Positions 11,661-26,820 of a stretch of DNA of 64,000 bases are shown piece by piece. Position 1 is the stretch's first letter. Each line of letters starts with the position of its first letter. Source of the stretch: Rhyacichthys aspro (Eukaryota > Chordata > Actinopteri > Gobiiformes > Rhyacichthyidae); contig CM072162.1 in assembly GCA_036850595.1 (NCBI GenBank), positions 16,421,758-16,485,757 of the forward strand, in the 5' to 3' direction. A program made the translations under genes and the position numbers. The notes beneath the pieces were generated by a model, which saw nothing but the letters and a program-made list of their open reading frames with translations, did no database searches and was not told the DNA's origin.

Positions 11661-14600
11661 TAATTCACACTGAAAATTTGCCTTAGCCAAAAAGATTGCT
11701 ATGACATATTTTCAATGTAAGCTTTATGACCAAATTAAATATTTCATAAATGGAGAGCTCAACAAGAATAAAACAGATCTTGTGAATGAGTAGTTGCTGG
11801 ATGTAAAGGCATGTTTGGACCGAGATCCAACAAGAAAACGAAGCCCCCAATGATCAGGCCCCAGAGCAGAGAGTAAAACCTCTGCTGGTCTGGTACCAGT
11901 CATTAACCTCCATAAAGCAGGAAGGCCACGTGCTTTCTTCTTTCGTTCCATTCACACACTTCATTAACAGGCTCCTTTCATACACTAATTCCCATTTCAA
12001 ATTCGCTCTTTGTTAATTAGAAGCAGGTTTAACCTCACAAAGAGCTTCTTTTGTGTTTACTTTTTAATATTATTGCCGCCATGTAAATGAATTAGCACAA
12101 AACACACTGTCCGAGGGAGGCACTTGAAAAAAGAATTGCCAAGTAATTGAGTGTGGATTCAAACACATTTGTGCTTTTTCAAACCTGGCTGCCTTGGGTT
12201 TGTCTTGTGTTGGTGTTCCTAATTAACTCTAGTTTCAGGGGGGATTTAAAATAGGCCACTGACAAGACGCTCAACGGGGAGTTCGACCAGCTCCTCGTTC
12301 AATAGAAAAACATGGGCTGTTTTGGAGCCCTATAATGTAACAGGTTCTTTATAAATGGAAGAAAAATAAACCTGGTTGTCTCTTGTTGGGTGGTTGGATT
12401 TGGTGAGTCAAGCGCTCTCTGTGGAGCCAAATACACTGCAGTCTTTTCTCAAAGCTTGTCTGGCTCTTTAAACAGCCATATACCAATAAAACGCAATACT
12501 CTTTACACTTTTTTCTAGTAAACTCCAAATAATAAACTTTTACACCGCTGGCCAACTAATTGAGAGCCTCGATGTCCCCCCAAGTAGAGCACGTACAATA
12601 AAAGTTTCAAGGTTTCTATCCATTATCTTGGGCTAAAAATTTCCCCCCAAAACCATTTGATATAAACAATGAATAACACCTAGTCATTAGAAAAGACTAA
12701 TTAATCAAGACAATTCATCATTAATGGGGTGGGGCCAGATGGTGCTTCCCCCTTCCCCTCTCGTCCTGCTCCATGAGCAGACGCAAATGAGCATACGCTA
12801 CTGCCAACACGCATTCTTACTCTGCAAGTGTATCACAGTTAGATCAGAGCGTACATTGGTCCTGTCAGTCTTGAAGCACGTACTTTGTTTGTGGCTAGTT
12901 TTAGTGAGAATAGTTTGTTCCTTTCCTCCTTTTTCAAAATCCATGAGGTCAAAAGAAATAAGCATTTATTACTCTTAACAGAGGTAAGTATAAATGTATT
13001 AAAATTCAGTACAGTACAAAAGTACAGCTATGTTTGTTATGTGTAGAATGTAAAAAAATCAAGCTGCATACATTAGGTGCTACTGAGATCACATCCTAAC
13101 ACTGTGTAGATCAGCTGTCCCTGACGAACACTGAGGAGGAAATTACCATATTAAACACTTTGCTTCCATTCAACAGTCTAATGAGTCCGTCTCATTGTGA
13201 CGCCACAGAAAGGGAATATGGGCCATTTCTACCAGCGTTTAATTGGTGATGTCTGACTTAGTAACCGTCAGAGAAAGTCAGTACTGAGACGCATGAGGAG
13301 AACTCAGGACGCAGTCGAGGGAGGTTGCTGGGACATGAGTCACTTATTCTTTTGTGCAGCGGAAAATGCTAATGAATACATTACAATGCAACAAGTATCA
13401 CGACTGTGTGCATAGACAGTAGACAAAACTGATTTGCAAATTTTGGGGTCAAATGCAAAGAAAATGTAAATAACAGCACTTAATAGGAGTAATAATGAGT
13501 ATAATATGTTTACCTCTACAAACATTTGTATACTTTTACTACTTTATTACAAATAAAATAAATGTGTCCCTCTTCTAAAGCAGTCAGGGTTTAAAGAGTA
13601 TGATATCTGATAGCTTAACCTAATAATCTAAACGTGACCATTTAAGATTAAAGCTAAACCAACAGACACCAGACTACAGGGTTTTAAAACATTTGTTTGT
13701 ATCTTACACCATTTTCATAAAGCTTCCACTGAACAAGCTAATGCTATTACAGAAAATGAAGAAGGATTTTGTTTGTGTGTGTAAAAGCAACACTGGGAGT
13801 GAAATTAAAGAGAGCGAGCTCTGAGGACTGCATACAGTAAGCTGAGAAGCGTGCAGCCAGACAAACATTTCCCAATTACCTTCCATGCAGGGTTTTCATT
13901 AAGTGCTTCCACATAAGAGTCTGACTGTCTGCTCTTTGTCTCCACAGCCGTCTGGAGCTAATCAAATTCACAGGCCGTCTCAGAAGCCATCCCAGCCTCC
14001 CATTATCATTAATCTGGATGGCCATCTCATCGGCACCGTGGTTAACGAACAATGTTAGGGCTAGAAATTCAATTTTCTACAGTTAGCAACTGAATTGGTG
14101 ATCAATTGTAGCATCTCAGAGATGAAGGATTGTCAAAGCCAGGTCCTCCATTGTTCCATTATCAGAACACTCAGATGAGCTCCTGAATCCCATTAATAAA
14201 GCGGCGGTACACAGCTGTGCACCAAGACCAGCCAACACCAAAGCCCCCTTCTTTGATACTTCCTCTGTTTGAATGGATAAACTATCAAACAAAACAACAG
14301 TTAACAGATAAATGCAGCATATGGTGATGAATAAAGAGCAGCTATTTCAGAAATGCTGCCATCATCAAACACAATCCAAGGGATCTTAGGTACCCTTCTG
14401 TATAATGTAGAGCACTGTTGGACTATTGCACAACTCTTTTTAATCTGTGTTGCCCTTAATGAAAACCTGTGATTGTGGACAATATCAAAAGGACAATCTA
14501 TTGTCATTTTAACTAAGGTACAAACTGGAGGCAATCATTAGTACTGTAGGGTAACAACAGTAAGAAACAAGTTGTTTTCTCAAGGAGCACTGACTAATGT

Positions 14601-17600
14601 AATCCAATTTATTACTGTTTAAAAGCAGTAATACATAATTCATGAATGTTTTACTTTAATAGTTTTGGTCGAGTTGTTCCTCATGAAAAAAGTATGAAAA
14701 AGTACCACATTTAAAACTTGCCATCCTCCGAGTTGTACGTTTGACAACATCTCTAAGTGGGTCTGTGCAGAGGGAATAAAATGGATGTTGTGTGTTCAGG
14801 GAGCCTTTTCTCAATGCAGCATAAGTTACACTCTCTGACTGCACTGGGGTCTATTGAGACAGAGCGCCTGCCAGAAGAGCATAAGACTAATAGCATCCTG
14901 CCATTTCTGCTTATATTGTTACCTGCCCCAAAGGATAGCTGTACCACTACGGAATTACACCTGAACATATGCTATTGCCACATTTGCCACAATAAGCAGC
15001 ACAAATACACATCTGCAACAAGTAGTGCAGCAATAACACAGTAAAGTAAGATTTATCTGTGTTTATTATGACGAGTTTATGTCAAGGAGCAAAGGCCTCG
15101 AGGGACTATTTCATTTATTGTCTTTTTTACAGTGACAAAGCTGCTAGCGAGTACTACGAACAACAACATTTCTAAAATGTAAGAAAACACCAAGTTTAAA
15201 ATGGCCTCTGCTATTGGCTCTTTTTTCCTGCACACTACAGTGTTTTCAGCACTGAAGCACATTATTTTGAGTGTAACATTTGCATTTTATGAGAACTATT
15301 TTTGTGTAAACGGCCCTTTAAGTCAGGTGTGTTGGTTCTGATCCACGTCCCAGGTCCAGATTGTAAAAGACCGCTATGATTCAATAAATTAAATTCGGTG
15401 TAATTTAATAACAGATCAAATATAAAGTTACATGGCCATGGGCTCATCGGTTGGACAGCCTTCTTCTTCTTCTTTATCTGGTGGATGCAGCCCTAACTGT
15501 GCACTTGCTGTCACCAAATATGGGAATAAAGCAGTGAAAAGCAGTTAAGGTATAAGTTGTTTTTGACTACATGACTGAGGAAGTGACCAGTCTCAGTTTC
15601 AGCAGCTGTCTAGAGGACTTTCCCAATCTGAGGACTGGAGAAACATTAAATGTCATACAGAGTTCATAATGGAATGTAAGCGTGCATATTTCTAACGGCA
15701 CTTATGGACCGAAATCACTTTTTTGATTAGACTTTGCAAGACCCACAGCCTGCATCTTAAACTTTTAATTTATGGCCCCAGAACTCATTTACTCAACTCT
15801 TTAGTCATACAGGTTCAATAGGCTAACTGAAGGGTAACATTAACACAAAGCACTTTTTGGGTCCAGCAGCTGAACAGTTTATTTGTGCATTTATTACAAA
15901 CAAAACAAAGTCCAGTTTTCCATTTACCATCTCTGACAATCCAATTCAAAGCAGTACAAGAGTGACAATGTCAATCAAATGTACGTACTTTTGTTGATAT
16001 TTATTTGCTTAGTTTTTCTCTCTAGCCATGATTACAAGCAGCTGATGAAACTTAGTTCGAGTTGGAGAGAGACACTGCTGCTAACACAACCTCCTCCACC
16101 AGCATAAGGTTTATAGTGAATAAAGCATATCTACAGTTGGTTACATCTGTTTCTGAGTCACTAGAGCCTATGCAGATCACAGGGTTCAGAACACAGTGAT
16201 AGAACAAGATGTGTAGAGCAGTTCTCATTCATGGCTGTTGCTGTACACACCTGTGTAATATAGTTCATACCTTAGGATTAGTTCACTTAGTATCACCAAA
16301 AAATTATACCGGTATTATTATGGGCAATATGATATGGCACAGCCCTAGCTATAGGTAGGTTTTGTTCCAACTAGTATTGTACCAATGTTGTACAAAAAAT
16401 AGAGAAAAGAAAAGAAAATTTGTTCAGGATATTGGATTCTTGTTGTGACATCCTTTCAAAAATAATAATAAGAAATTATGCCTCCGTCTGATTGCTTCAA
16501 ATGATGCATAACCCCTTAAAAGATGACTACCTCTTCTTATTTCCTTCAACAAGCCTACACCCAGAGCAAGACAAAAATCGGACACTGGTCCCGCTATGCT
16601 GGCCACTGACCCCCCACACCTCCAGCCCTGCTTTCCATTCAACTCCTCGACTGTCCCACAGAAGAGGGGGAGGGGAGATATGAAAGCACTTATTTGTTGG
16701 GCTTTGTGCAGCTCTGCTCCGTCTGAGCGCGTGCTGGAGTTGCTCACCAGCTCTCATGCATATTTGCAGTTGTTGGCATCCGTAGCTTGGTAACAGCACA
16801 AGGAGAGCAATAGTGGTAAGGCTTACAGTAGATATATGCAGGGTGGAATGTTCGAAAAACTGGCTCTGCTGTTCGTTCCACAGGAAAACACTGGAGAAAA
16901 CTTAAGGGAGTTTAAGATTCGAGTCCAACCGTAAACAATGGTGCTTTACAAAAAGGTGCATTTTCCTGCTTTATTTTGAGACATGGAGAACATGAAGGAA
17001 GGGTGCTGGCTGTAAGTGGAGGAGAATAGTTGCACCACCTGGGTATCCGTTTGCGTCAGTGCTCCCTTCATTGTAAAAGTTCAGCAACTGTCTCCAACAT
17101 TTCCACCCATTTCCTAGGCTTTTGTTTGGGTAAAGCATGGTACAGAAGATATAAAAAGGTATGGATAAATATGAAAAGCAGATGTGGCTGTAAACAAGAT
17201 AGCATCCTGTATGCTTGTGAATACATTTCAAAACAATCGCTGTAACAAAGACAGATGACTGATAAGAGCCTTTCTTTCTGAGATCAAACGACTTGGTTCA
17301 TTTCTATAAAGTTGCACGACACAATTGCATTTTATTGGAGCCGTAGGTTGGGTTCAGTAATAATGTCATCAGCTCTATGCCCCGGCTTTTGAGTGTATGG
17401 AGTTTTCTTTGCAGTTTTGCAGTGTTTATTGGCAATAAATGGACCTCTGAGCACTCACGAGAGAGTGTCTTTCATTAAACAGAGACGCAGTAAACAGGAT
17501 CATTTGACCAGGACTGTTGCGCCTCAGTTTAGAGTCTTTGTATTGAACAATCAAAAATAGTATTGCTTTTGATTTTTGAGAGTGGTAAAGCAGGCCTTTC

Positions 17601-20600
17601 AGAGAATCATGTGAAAAGGTGATATTGTTGAGAAGTTGGACTGAAAAGGAGATGGAGGAAGCAAATGTCATTAGGATATCAGAGGGATAAGGAAAACCAG
17701 CAACTACCCAGGACAGTGGCGTCCCTTCCCCTACTTTGTTGGACATAGACTAAGACCCCCTTCTAAGACACTGTGAACTGATCCTGATTAACCCAGTGGG
17801 TCTAATCCTCAGAGACCGACACTGGCTCGCCGTTTCCCCCCAAAAAGACTCACTTCAGTGGACAGAGAACCCAGACACTGTGCCCCTAAACTGTGAAAAC
17901 TCTCCTCACAATGGGAACTGAGGAGAAAAAGAGACCCCAAAACCTCCCTCTTCTCTCAAACCACTGCACTCCCCATCGTCACACTTGGGAAAGCAAAGGA
18001 GCGAAGCCTCATCCCAGGAATCCTGCTCAATATCCTGGGATTAGCTCAGGCCCCTCTCAGAGCCCCTTCTCTGCCTCCTGCTAGGGCTAATTCAGACTGA
18101 ACTCGCCTTCCCCAATCCTTTGTCAAAGCCCAGGCACACAAGAGAAACAATCAAATATACTAAAGTTTAATCTCTTATGAGCTCATATCTCAGCATCCCC
18201 TGCCTTCACACAAATCTTAGAGTGTGTTAAAGCCTGGGACTTTGTTAAACACAAGACCTTATCCAGGTATAGCCCCACAGTCACATCGAGAAACGCTGCC
18301 AAATGCAGTGAAATTGTTTAATCAATGAAATAGCCTTAGCCCAAACCTATTTGCATTGCAGTGCTCAGCAATCCGAAAGAATCAAAAATGGCTAACAGTT
18401 GTTCATTTGTTTTACATGGAGGTTTAATCTATAAACATAATGAAAACTACTTGGTTTACAGCTTGGTCATCTTATATGAAATGAGCATAACATTTACACA
18501 CATCAAAGCACTGCCGGCCATTAAGGCAATACATGTCACTTTACTGGGACAAACAATAAAGGCTTCCAAATGTCTGGAAACCATGGGATGTGGGTCCAGC
18601 TGTAAAAATATGAGTGCGCCTGGGAGTGCCACCCATGCAGCAAGCATTGTGCATTTGTGTGTCTTAAGACTGATCCTTTTCTCCCATCTCCATATCCTGT
18701 CACTACCCCCTCCTCAGTGAATACAGATATACATTCAGTCTGTGGGGTCTGACAACAAGGCTCACAAACGTCATGTATGTGCTCTTCTGGTTACCCAGCA
18801 CATCCCAGTGACTTCATATGTCACAATGTGCATTTGTGTTTGGAAGTCTGTAAAAGGAACTCAAAGAAACTGTGACTCTGAACAAGATTGGATAGCTCCC
18901 AGTGCTCTTTGCATGGCTTATGATACAGGCAGGAAGAGCTTACAAAACAACATGCAGATAACACTGCAAAATACTGATTAAAACTTTCACATTTAAAAAA
19001 CAAACTATCCTAATTACAGACTAAAAAAAACAAATAAATAAATATTAAAAAAAACCTGCCTATTTTTGCATTAAAATTTAAATCAGGCAAAACCGTAGCT
19101 TTCTGATGTAGAGACTGAGGTTTCTTCTCAAATAGGCATCAAATGTGGCCATGGGAATATAGTCAGGCTTGGTCTTAAATGGCACTAACAAGGCACCTGC
19201 AAAAACTATCACTACATCCTGTTTTGCTGTTTGCTCACCAGTCTCCTTCCTGTTATGGCTGTCTGTGCAGTGCAGTGTTAGATTGGCATCAGATCCAAAA
19301 ACTTATAAATGCAAGCTCCCACACAATCTACTTGTATGATGTCTGTACATGTCTGTGAAATATATCTGTAGGCAAAGAAAATGGAAAATAAAAAAGACAG
19401 CTTAGTGGAATAAAGGAAGCAGAGGCACGACCAACAGAGTGGATTTTTGTAGAGTGGCACGTATGCAAATCTGGCCAATGGGGATATGCTCTGGCTCTGC
19501 TGCGCCCTATTCTGATGATGCAGTTAGAGGCAGTGGAGGAGCAAATTGAGTTTAGTCAGATAGAGAGGCTGAGTTAACATGTGGCCTAAAGGAAAAGAAG
19601 GAGTCACCTGAGTCCCATGGGTGGGGAGCCAAGTCCTGAAGAGCCTGACTGAGGCGAGTAGCCTCTAGGAGACAGGGACGCAGAGCTCAGTGGATTGGAC
19701 CATAATGACATTCAAATTGATAGTCCACTGGGCTAGAGGTATAGAGAAATATGAGATTTAAAGCTCAAAGTGTTGGGACTCTGGAGGTCAAACGTAGACC
19801 TCAAACTTAACAGTTCTATTTTACCTGATGCCAATACCACCCTTTCTAATGAGAGCACAAAACTGTGTGCGCCTCTTTTTCCTCCCCTGACGGATAGCCA
19901 TCCTCGGAGGTCTTTATCTGCTCAGCTATACTTTAATAGCTGCTGAAGGCAGACTGTCAGCTGACCTGGATCTCTGGACATCAGCAGAGAAGAGGTTGAG
20001 TGGGTGCAAATGCACAAGAAAGACACCCAGACAGAGGAGAGAGGCTGAGAACCTCACTTGACTGTGAGAGTCTTAAATCTCCCTTTGGGTATGCAGTTTT
20101 AACTGAGGACCAGACCAAGTGCTAGACCCAGCAATACACTTACTTCCTCTGCTTGATTTATTGATGTCTCTTTTGACATAAAGAGTAAGGAGGAGCACTT
20201 CTGCCACTGAAGCACATCCATGATTTGAAAACTAGTGCAGATATATGACCGTGTCACCAATAACAGACAGGACATGACAGCTCCTGACTGCACTTATCTG
20301 AAGTTCATCAGGTAAAATGTTGAAGATTATGTAACAGAGGGTTTACCCACAATTTAAGCAGAGTTTAATATTATCAATATTTTTAGTGAAATGCTCAAAT
20401 GTTTCAGTGATGTGCTCAGAAGTTTTGCGGTTGAAGAAGTTTATAAAATACAATACATAGCTCTCACAGGATCTGTATTTTTTACTTGATTTTACTTGAT
20501 TACTTGAATAATCTGGAGGTATATAAGACTGATGAGATATTAATTGATGTCCTCTGTGGCCTGTTATATGACTTCCTCCTTTCAGCACATGTACTGGATA

Positions 20601-23512
20601 TTCTTGTCATTGGTGAGAAATGCCATGTCACAAAAATGATGTGCATCCATGCCAAGTTCATGAGGTTTGTTCTTGTTCTTTGGAGAAGACTTTGTTGCTA
20701 TCTGCCTGCCTGTGCCAGACCTAGACACTCACAGAGAGAGCGTGGTTCCACTTTATGTTTAGTGTGAAGGCAAAAATCAAAACAGCTCTGCCTGTTCTGG
20801 AGCTGGAATAGGCCTGCAAACGTGGAAATCAAAGAATCTTCTTGCCGGAAAGCGTGTGATTTATTCATGGCCTTTAGCTGCACCCGTTCAGACGCTGGAT
20901 CATGTGAAACAGAGCATCGCTGTCACATGCACAGGTGCTTTTATGGGGCTCTTCTATTACTCTTGATTTGCATTCCTCTACCAACACGGTACAGTGTAAC
21001 CAAAGTGCCGTGTTTTTCACAAGCAGTCAATACTATTAATGAATATACAAAAGAGCCAATGCCTGCTGTAAAATTAATTCAATTTTCTATTGGTTTGGGG
21101 GGAAAAAAACCTTTATAGGAGAGAGAAGTAAACATAGAAGCTTCATTAATCAACATGTAAAGAAATGTATAGCCTCCCTCACACACATTAAATAGAAAAC
21201 CTATTTGTGCATTTGTCCTAATAGCTACAGGGAGGATAATACTTAAAGCTTGTATGAAGTCCATTTATTCATGTTTACTTCTAAAAAAAAAAAAAAACAA
21301 ACCACTGGCGAGTAGACGTTTTTGTGGGTGTGGAAGCATCAAAAAGGCCAAATGAAGCACTTCCAGTACCACTGAGAGATTAGACAGCAGACTTTAGCTT
21401 CAAGATATCACTATTGATTTCCCTTTCTTTCTCACATTTCTCACTTGGAGGAAAAATAACTTCATTACAGTTCTAACTGACTCATCGCAACACGGGGAGA
21501 AAGAATCCATCAATTTCTGAAAGCAACCCGTCATCAAGTGCATTTTCACACCACATTGTGGGGCTAGTACCTGCTAAACACTTAAACCAGAGCTCATCCA
21601 AATATAATCAATTGTTTTCAAAAAAGATAATTAAGTGGGATAAACCTTTTTAAAACCAATTTGATGGACATTATCAAAGTTAATGTCACCTTTTTAAAAT
21701 CAAGGCCCTTACAGACTTAAAGCTCTTATTAGAAAACGTCAAATTTAATTACAACTCACTCTTTCAAAGCCCTGACTTTATGGCTCATTTCTTGGCTTCA
21801 CATAGGTCCATTTGTCTCAAACCATCTCAGAAGACATATATGCCTCGTAAGCATAAGATAATAAAAAGTGGAAAGGCCCAGAGAAACCTGGACACTTCGC
21901 TCTATCATTCATGAGCACATTCAGATTCAAATATTTTACTGAAGAGGGTTCATAAATTATGGGCTCTTTGGAAACACTCCAAGGAGGGCACAACTTTGGA
22001 AAACTCTCTTGGTCTGTTACATAAACTTTACATAATAGACACAATGGGATTTTTTTCCTTAAGCATGTTGATGAATCAGATGTGGCAGCTCGGAGAGAGA
22101 AAAAGTTAGCTAACCCAGTTCTTCTGTCAAGAAATTAGTTTAGCTTATCTTAAGTAACAAGAGTCTGACATATTATGCACTCTGCATTAGATAGGGCTGG
22201 TGCTAGGTAGGGCATTATGTAGGGCTGTTAAATTGTATTTGGTTAAATGTGAACTTCAAAGTAAGAAATGAGACTGCTGTATGTGGTCAGGCTGCTGGTT
22301 TTAAGGTGGGTAGTGCTATTTTTCAGTTCAGAATAAGACCCTGATGGATCCTGGCGGGTGCTATCAGACACAAAGCAGCAGAACGAAGGCACTGCATGGT
22401 GATGCTCCATACCTGCTGATTGAAGCTGATGTTAGCATGGAGTCAGGTAATGGGATCAGACTGTCCAGGCGTCAGAGTGTGCCTGCAATTTTCCTCCAGG
22501 GACTGTCAACAAAAGGCCTCCTACAATTACGCTGCTCAGAGCCACAAGACAAGATGCATTTCTGTCTCATTAACGCCTGCTGTCACTGGACGTTATTACC
22601 AAAAGTGCCTTAAAACCCCAGCTCCTGCTGTAGTTATTGCAAGTAATAATTTTTACAGTTACAGCATGATGCGATGGATATATTACCTGCATTTTCATTT
22701 AGGAGCTAGATGTTGAAATTAATGAGACCATCAAAGGGATTAATACTACTACATGCGGAAACCAAAACCATTTAACCCCTGAAAAAGTAAACAAGCAGAC
22801 TTAAGCGTTCAAACTGTGCATGCTATGTGGAGTCTTAGGAGTTTGTTTGCTTGACACCTTAGATAGTAAGAATGGACAGTCTAATTCTGTCTAATGAGCG
22901 ATAAAATAACTCCAGAACAAGCCAATCTGACAGCAGTGAATGAGTGCAGCTTGTAGAGGACGCCTGGGATTGCTTAAACCAAATAGCACTGTAATATATC
23001 ACATATAATTTCATCACATCTTTTCAAGCAACAGCTGCTCAACCAAACATCATTTAGTTCTCCGTTTGTATTTCATTAGAGAATCCACAGAAACTAAACT
23101 GACCAAATCCAATAAAGTATCTTGGATACCGGGATTTTAGACCAACAAACTTGGGCCTTCTTTCCGCACCATTGTTCCTGATTTTAATTTGAGAGTCTAG
23201 TATGTCCAGAGAGAAGTTCAAGGTTCTGTCAACACTCATCTATTGAGTTAACCTAACCCGTAGTTCAATAAAGCAAAGTTATTTCCCGTCAAACAGTCAT
23301 TACGAGAACATCTTTGAAACACAGCTAATATAATAGACCTTTTAGTAAGCTGCAGTGTTTGTAATGAAAACCGTATGGGGCAGCCAGGTCAGAACAGCCT
23401 GTCTCAAGCCATAACCCCAGGATAAGACCCAGTGATCATTTAAAAACCAGTAGTAAAACTATGTTATACTATTTAGGTTACATGCAAGTTCATGTAAAAT
23501 GAAAATAATGAA
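11661..23512 (-). other. macrod2: macrod2 intron 3, middle part: no coding exon seen
   Basis: No exon of a known gene was recognised. A block at about 12.0-12.25 kb with two TAATTA sites looks like a conserved non-coding element candidate. The stretch 16.29-16.36 kb ends in CAGCCCTA after a GATATGGC word, resembling the end of another hAT-type repeat, but its partner end is not visible. A run of 14 A lies near 21.28 kb. Everything else is unremarkable AT-rich sequence. Confidence 0.45.
12000..12250. promoter_or_regulatory. Candidate conserved non-coding element with homeodomain sites
   Basis: Two TAATTA cores (12014-12019 and 12220-12225) flank sequence containing AAGTAATTGAG and other unbroken AT/GC mixed words. 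The texture resembles vertebrate developmental enhancers, which are common in the MACROD2-FLRT3 interval. Conservation cannot be tested here, so this is a low-confidence inference. Confidence 0.2.
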
Positions 23513-23630
23513 AGCAGGGGGCCTCGCACACAGGAGACCCGGGTTCACGTCTCGGTCGGATCATTTGTTCAATGTCATTCCCCATTCTCCAGCTACTGCT
23601 ACACTATCAATAAAAAAACGAAAAAATCAT
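23513..23630 (+). mobile_element. tRNA-derived SINE, 5' truncated
   Basis: The segment GCCTCGCACACAGGAGACCC is followed by GGGTTCACGTCTC, a degraded RNA polymerase III B box (23541-23553). It continues with GTCATTCCCCATTCTCC and ends in ATCAATAAAAAAACG. This order matches a common percomorph SINE with a tRNA-like head and a tail ending near AATAAA plus A-rich sequence. The A-box half is missing. Confidence 0.6.
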
Positions 23631-26600
23631 CTTAAATAAATAATAGCAGTTCTAGTTATACCATACTAATCATATACTTACGCCTGCTGGAGTGTGTATT
23701 TTCATTTAGAATAAAAAGGTATCATGGAGGTATGTAAAGAGCTTTTTAGACATGGAAACCAGTTCTCAAAATGACACTGTTCAAAGTGATATCTGACAAG
23801 TAAAAAGGTAGAGTAAAAGGCTTGTTTTCTTGACATGTACAAAATAACACCATGGTTGGCTTTAAATGAAGCACAAATTGTTTAGACACTCTAAATGTAC
23901 TTCTGAAAGGAGGAGGAAATTAACGTGTAGCAAAATGAATGCAAATATATGCAGATTCCTTCTATCAGCCCGTATGCTGTTTTTTTTTCCAAAACCTTTG
24001 GTCTTTTAAAACTGCAGGCGGACAAACAGCAAGCTATTTAAAATTCATGAAACATTTATTTAATTCTCCGGCAGGGACCTTTCTTGACAACCTTTTACTT
24101 CTCCCACTCATGCTCCGCTGGTCTGACATTCATCAGAACTGCTTTGGACATGATATGTGGCCCATGACAGATTACTCTCATGCATCATCCACATTGTTTT
24201 CTTGGGTCAAGGGGACGGACATTAGCATCACCCGCTCTGGCCACAGACATCTACTGACAAAAGTGGTCAGAGTAGGAGGAGTATACTGTATCCCCCCTAA
24301 AACAATAGCACAATAGAAAGCAACATATGGGATAATTAAATGCATTATCAGTGTGACTGCATACAGACAGGTCAGATACTAGCATCACGTCCACTGGTGT
24401 TCTACCAGTTGGACAATCGGGCTTTGTTGGCAACTGTTTTGCAAAATCACAGCTACCGTTACCCCTAACTTTGATTAACTTCAACATTATTATTTTACCT
24501 ACCTATTAAAAGAAAAAAAAAATATTGTGATACCAGACAGAAACAGGCCCTATCTTAAATCTGGGAAAGCTACAAACTGAGAAAGCTGAGCACATCACGG
24601 GCTGTCACTCCACAAGCCTCAGAGTCAGGCCAGTAATCATTGTTATTGACAAACTAAGGGTTCAAATGGGCTTAATGGCCACTCTAACAACTCCTTTGAT
24701 TCTTCAAGTCATTTTTTTCCCTTTTTCCTGCTGCAGCGTGACTCGGACTCAGTCCATCGCCTTCACAGCCCATCTCATTCCCATCTACTGATTCAGCCGA
24801 GGCCAGCTGTCCATCGAGTTGTTCTGCTGTGTGAATGACAAGAAGACGCAGTGAGAAGCACTGAAGCGCTCAATGTGAAGGAGCTCCTTTGAAATCCAGC
24901 AGGTTCTTTTCTTTAAGCTCAGGCGTGTGTTAAGTCTGTCCACGCCCTCTGAGAGTTTCTCCTCCCTAGTGCCCTAACCCCTTAGTTCCTTTTCTCACTA
25001 TCCCAGTTGCTCACTCTTCCGTGCTTTCCTTCAATGTAGTAGAAAACCTTTCCCAGAATTCAAAGCAAACTGCAGTCTTCACAGGACTGTTTATTCTGCT
25101 TAAATACAAGCTGTCAGCTGTCATTTACTTTACAGATACTGACTTCTGCCTGGCCATATGGCTGTAAGAACAAGGAACCTAAATGCCACAATTATCACGA
25201 AGCAGTAAGCACTTACAAACACAACTCACCAGTTGACCCTGTGTCATCAGTTTTCTGTACAACACAAATACCACTTAGGCTACCTGAGGAATAAAGAGGG
25301 TATTTAACCCCCAGAGTTGAGAAGCTCCCCACCATCTGTTTTAAAGAGCTTAACCTCACACGCTCTTCCACTGTCTGGATATATTTGGTGACAAGGCAAA
25401 AACTAAACAGAAGCATTCACCCAGGGAACAATGAAGCATGCTCAACTCTTAGTCCTGTCTTTGCTTAGTGCGTTTACTTCAGACGAGCCATATGTCTCAG
25501 AATTCCTGTTTTACTTTGTACTAAATAGGGTTGGGCTGACCATCTGGAACAGTGGGAGACTCCCTGGTGTCAGTCAATTAAACAAAACTAAAGTACTTTA
25601 GAAACTTCCATTAGACTTGCTACCTGGCTGCGTACAGATGTGTGTGGGCCGGGGTGATCCGTTTATAAACCTTAAAATATGTCTTCCTGCTCTCACCTTG
25701 GCATCAGTCCCTTTATGCAATCAGCAGCAGCACACACAGACAGTGGCAATAGTACACTTAGTACTTATAAAACTCTGTGCGGTAGAGAACAGTCACTTGA
25801 GAGGGATAAGTAAAAGTTCAGATTATGATTTTTTTTATATGTACTCTGAGGTATCCAGAAAAATGTCACCATTAGACAGCTGGAGAGGTAAGTGCCATCT
25901 GTAATATCAGACTTCTCAAATGTTCACTAACAATGTAAAAATGAGGAACATAAGCCACACAATTCAAACCAGCCAGATGTAAAATACATGCCAGGAGTCA
26001 TTGTATACCAATTTATGTGACAATGCATGCAACATAAAAACCCTCATCCACATTTAATGCAGCATTTAGTACAATGGTGCAGCGTTTAAGAGATTTCTAA
26101 CAGGTGTCATAGGGATTGTGTGCCATGAAAGGCAAATGTCATGGTGAAGTGGGGATTACACTGTATTACTTTCGGAATAATTCTTCAGAGCCAATAGCAG
26201 TGTGGAGAATAAGTGGTAATCTGCTGTGGCCAGGGTCCATCTGGACTGACAGCAGCTTATTTCCACATAGTTCAGATCCCGCACTGCCCAGAAGAAAAAC
26301 TTGGCCTACCACGTCACAGTCCGTCAGAGAGCTAAAATTAAGACCGTTCACCCATGTTAATGAACCCAGCTCCCATCGTCACTGGGCCACCTCTGGCCTA
26401 TGACCAAAGCCCAGAGCAGGGTTCATTATGAGGCAGTGGAAGAACCCGAAAGTCCAGACATGCCATGTGAAAAGACAGCTGAGGCAGGCTCTCAAAAATG
26501 GGCCGCCCTGCTATTTTTTCTCCATTTCAAAACTGTTTATGGCTTCAGGGACATAATAGCCAGTGTTTGATGTCCTCTGCCACTTTTCTCTCAGCTACAC

Positions 26601-26820
26601 AGATAAAAGAAAACACATCTCATCAGGTTCCATTATTCTGACTGTGTTTCTCTGTTAAAATTCAATCTTGTATCACAGATACATTTTTAGCTGTGTGCTT
26701 TCTGACTTGTGCTATTGCTCTTCCTAAACACAGTGCACTGTGCACACAGACACTATTTGTAAAGTTTTGCCTTTCTGATGTGAAATGATCTAAAGTTTCC
26801 ATTTACTTTAACTTTTTAGA

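Noticed and set aside
15462..15500. Minus-strand GCTGCATCCACCAG, which resembles the GCIH word of macrod2 exon 4
   Set aside because: The neighbouring residues do not continue the LLGGGGVDG or RAAGP motifs, and no splice sites fit. A chance match.
16290..16360. GATATGGCACAGCCCTA, like one end of a hAT element
   Set aside because: No matching opposite end was found within a plausible distance, so only mentioned in the intron description.
21283..21298. Run of 14 A, possible processed pseudogene tail
   Set aside because: No coding similarity upstream of it on either strand and no target duplication.
23939..24316. 125-codon open frame on the plus strand
   Set aside because: Low-complexity hydrophobic/aromatic content, no family resemblance, no splice context; expected by chance in 64 kb.
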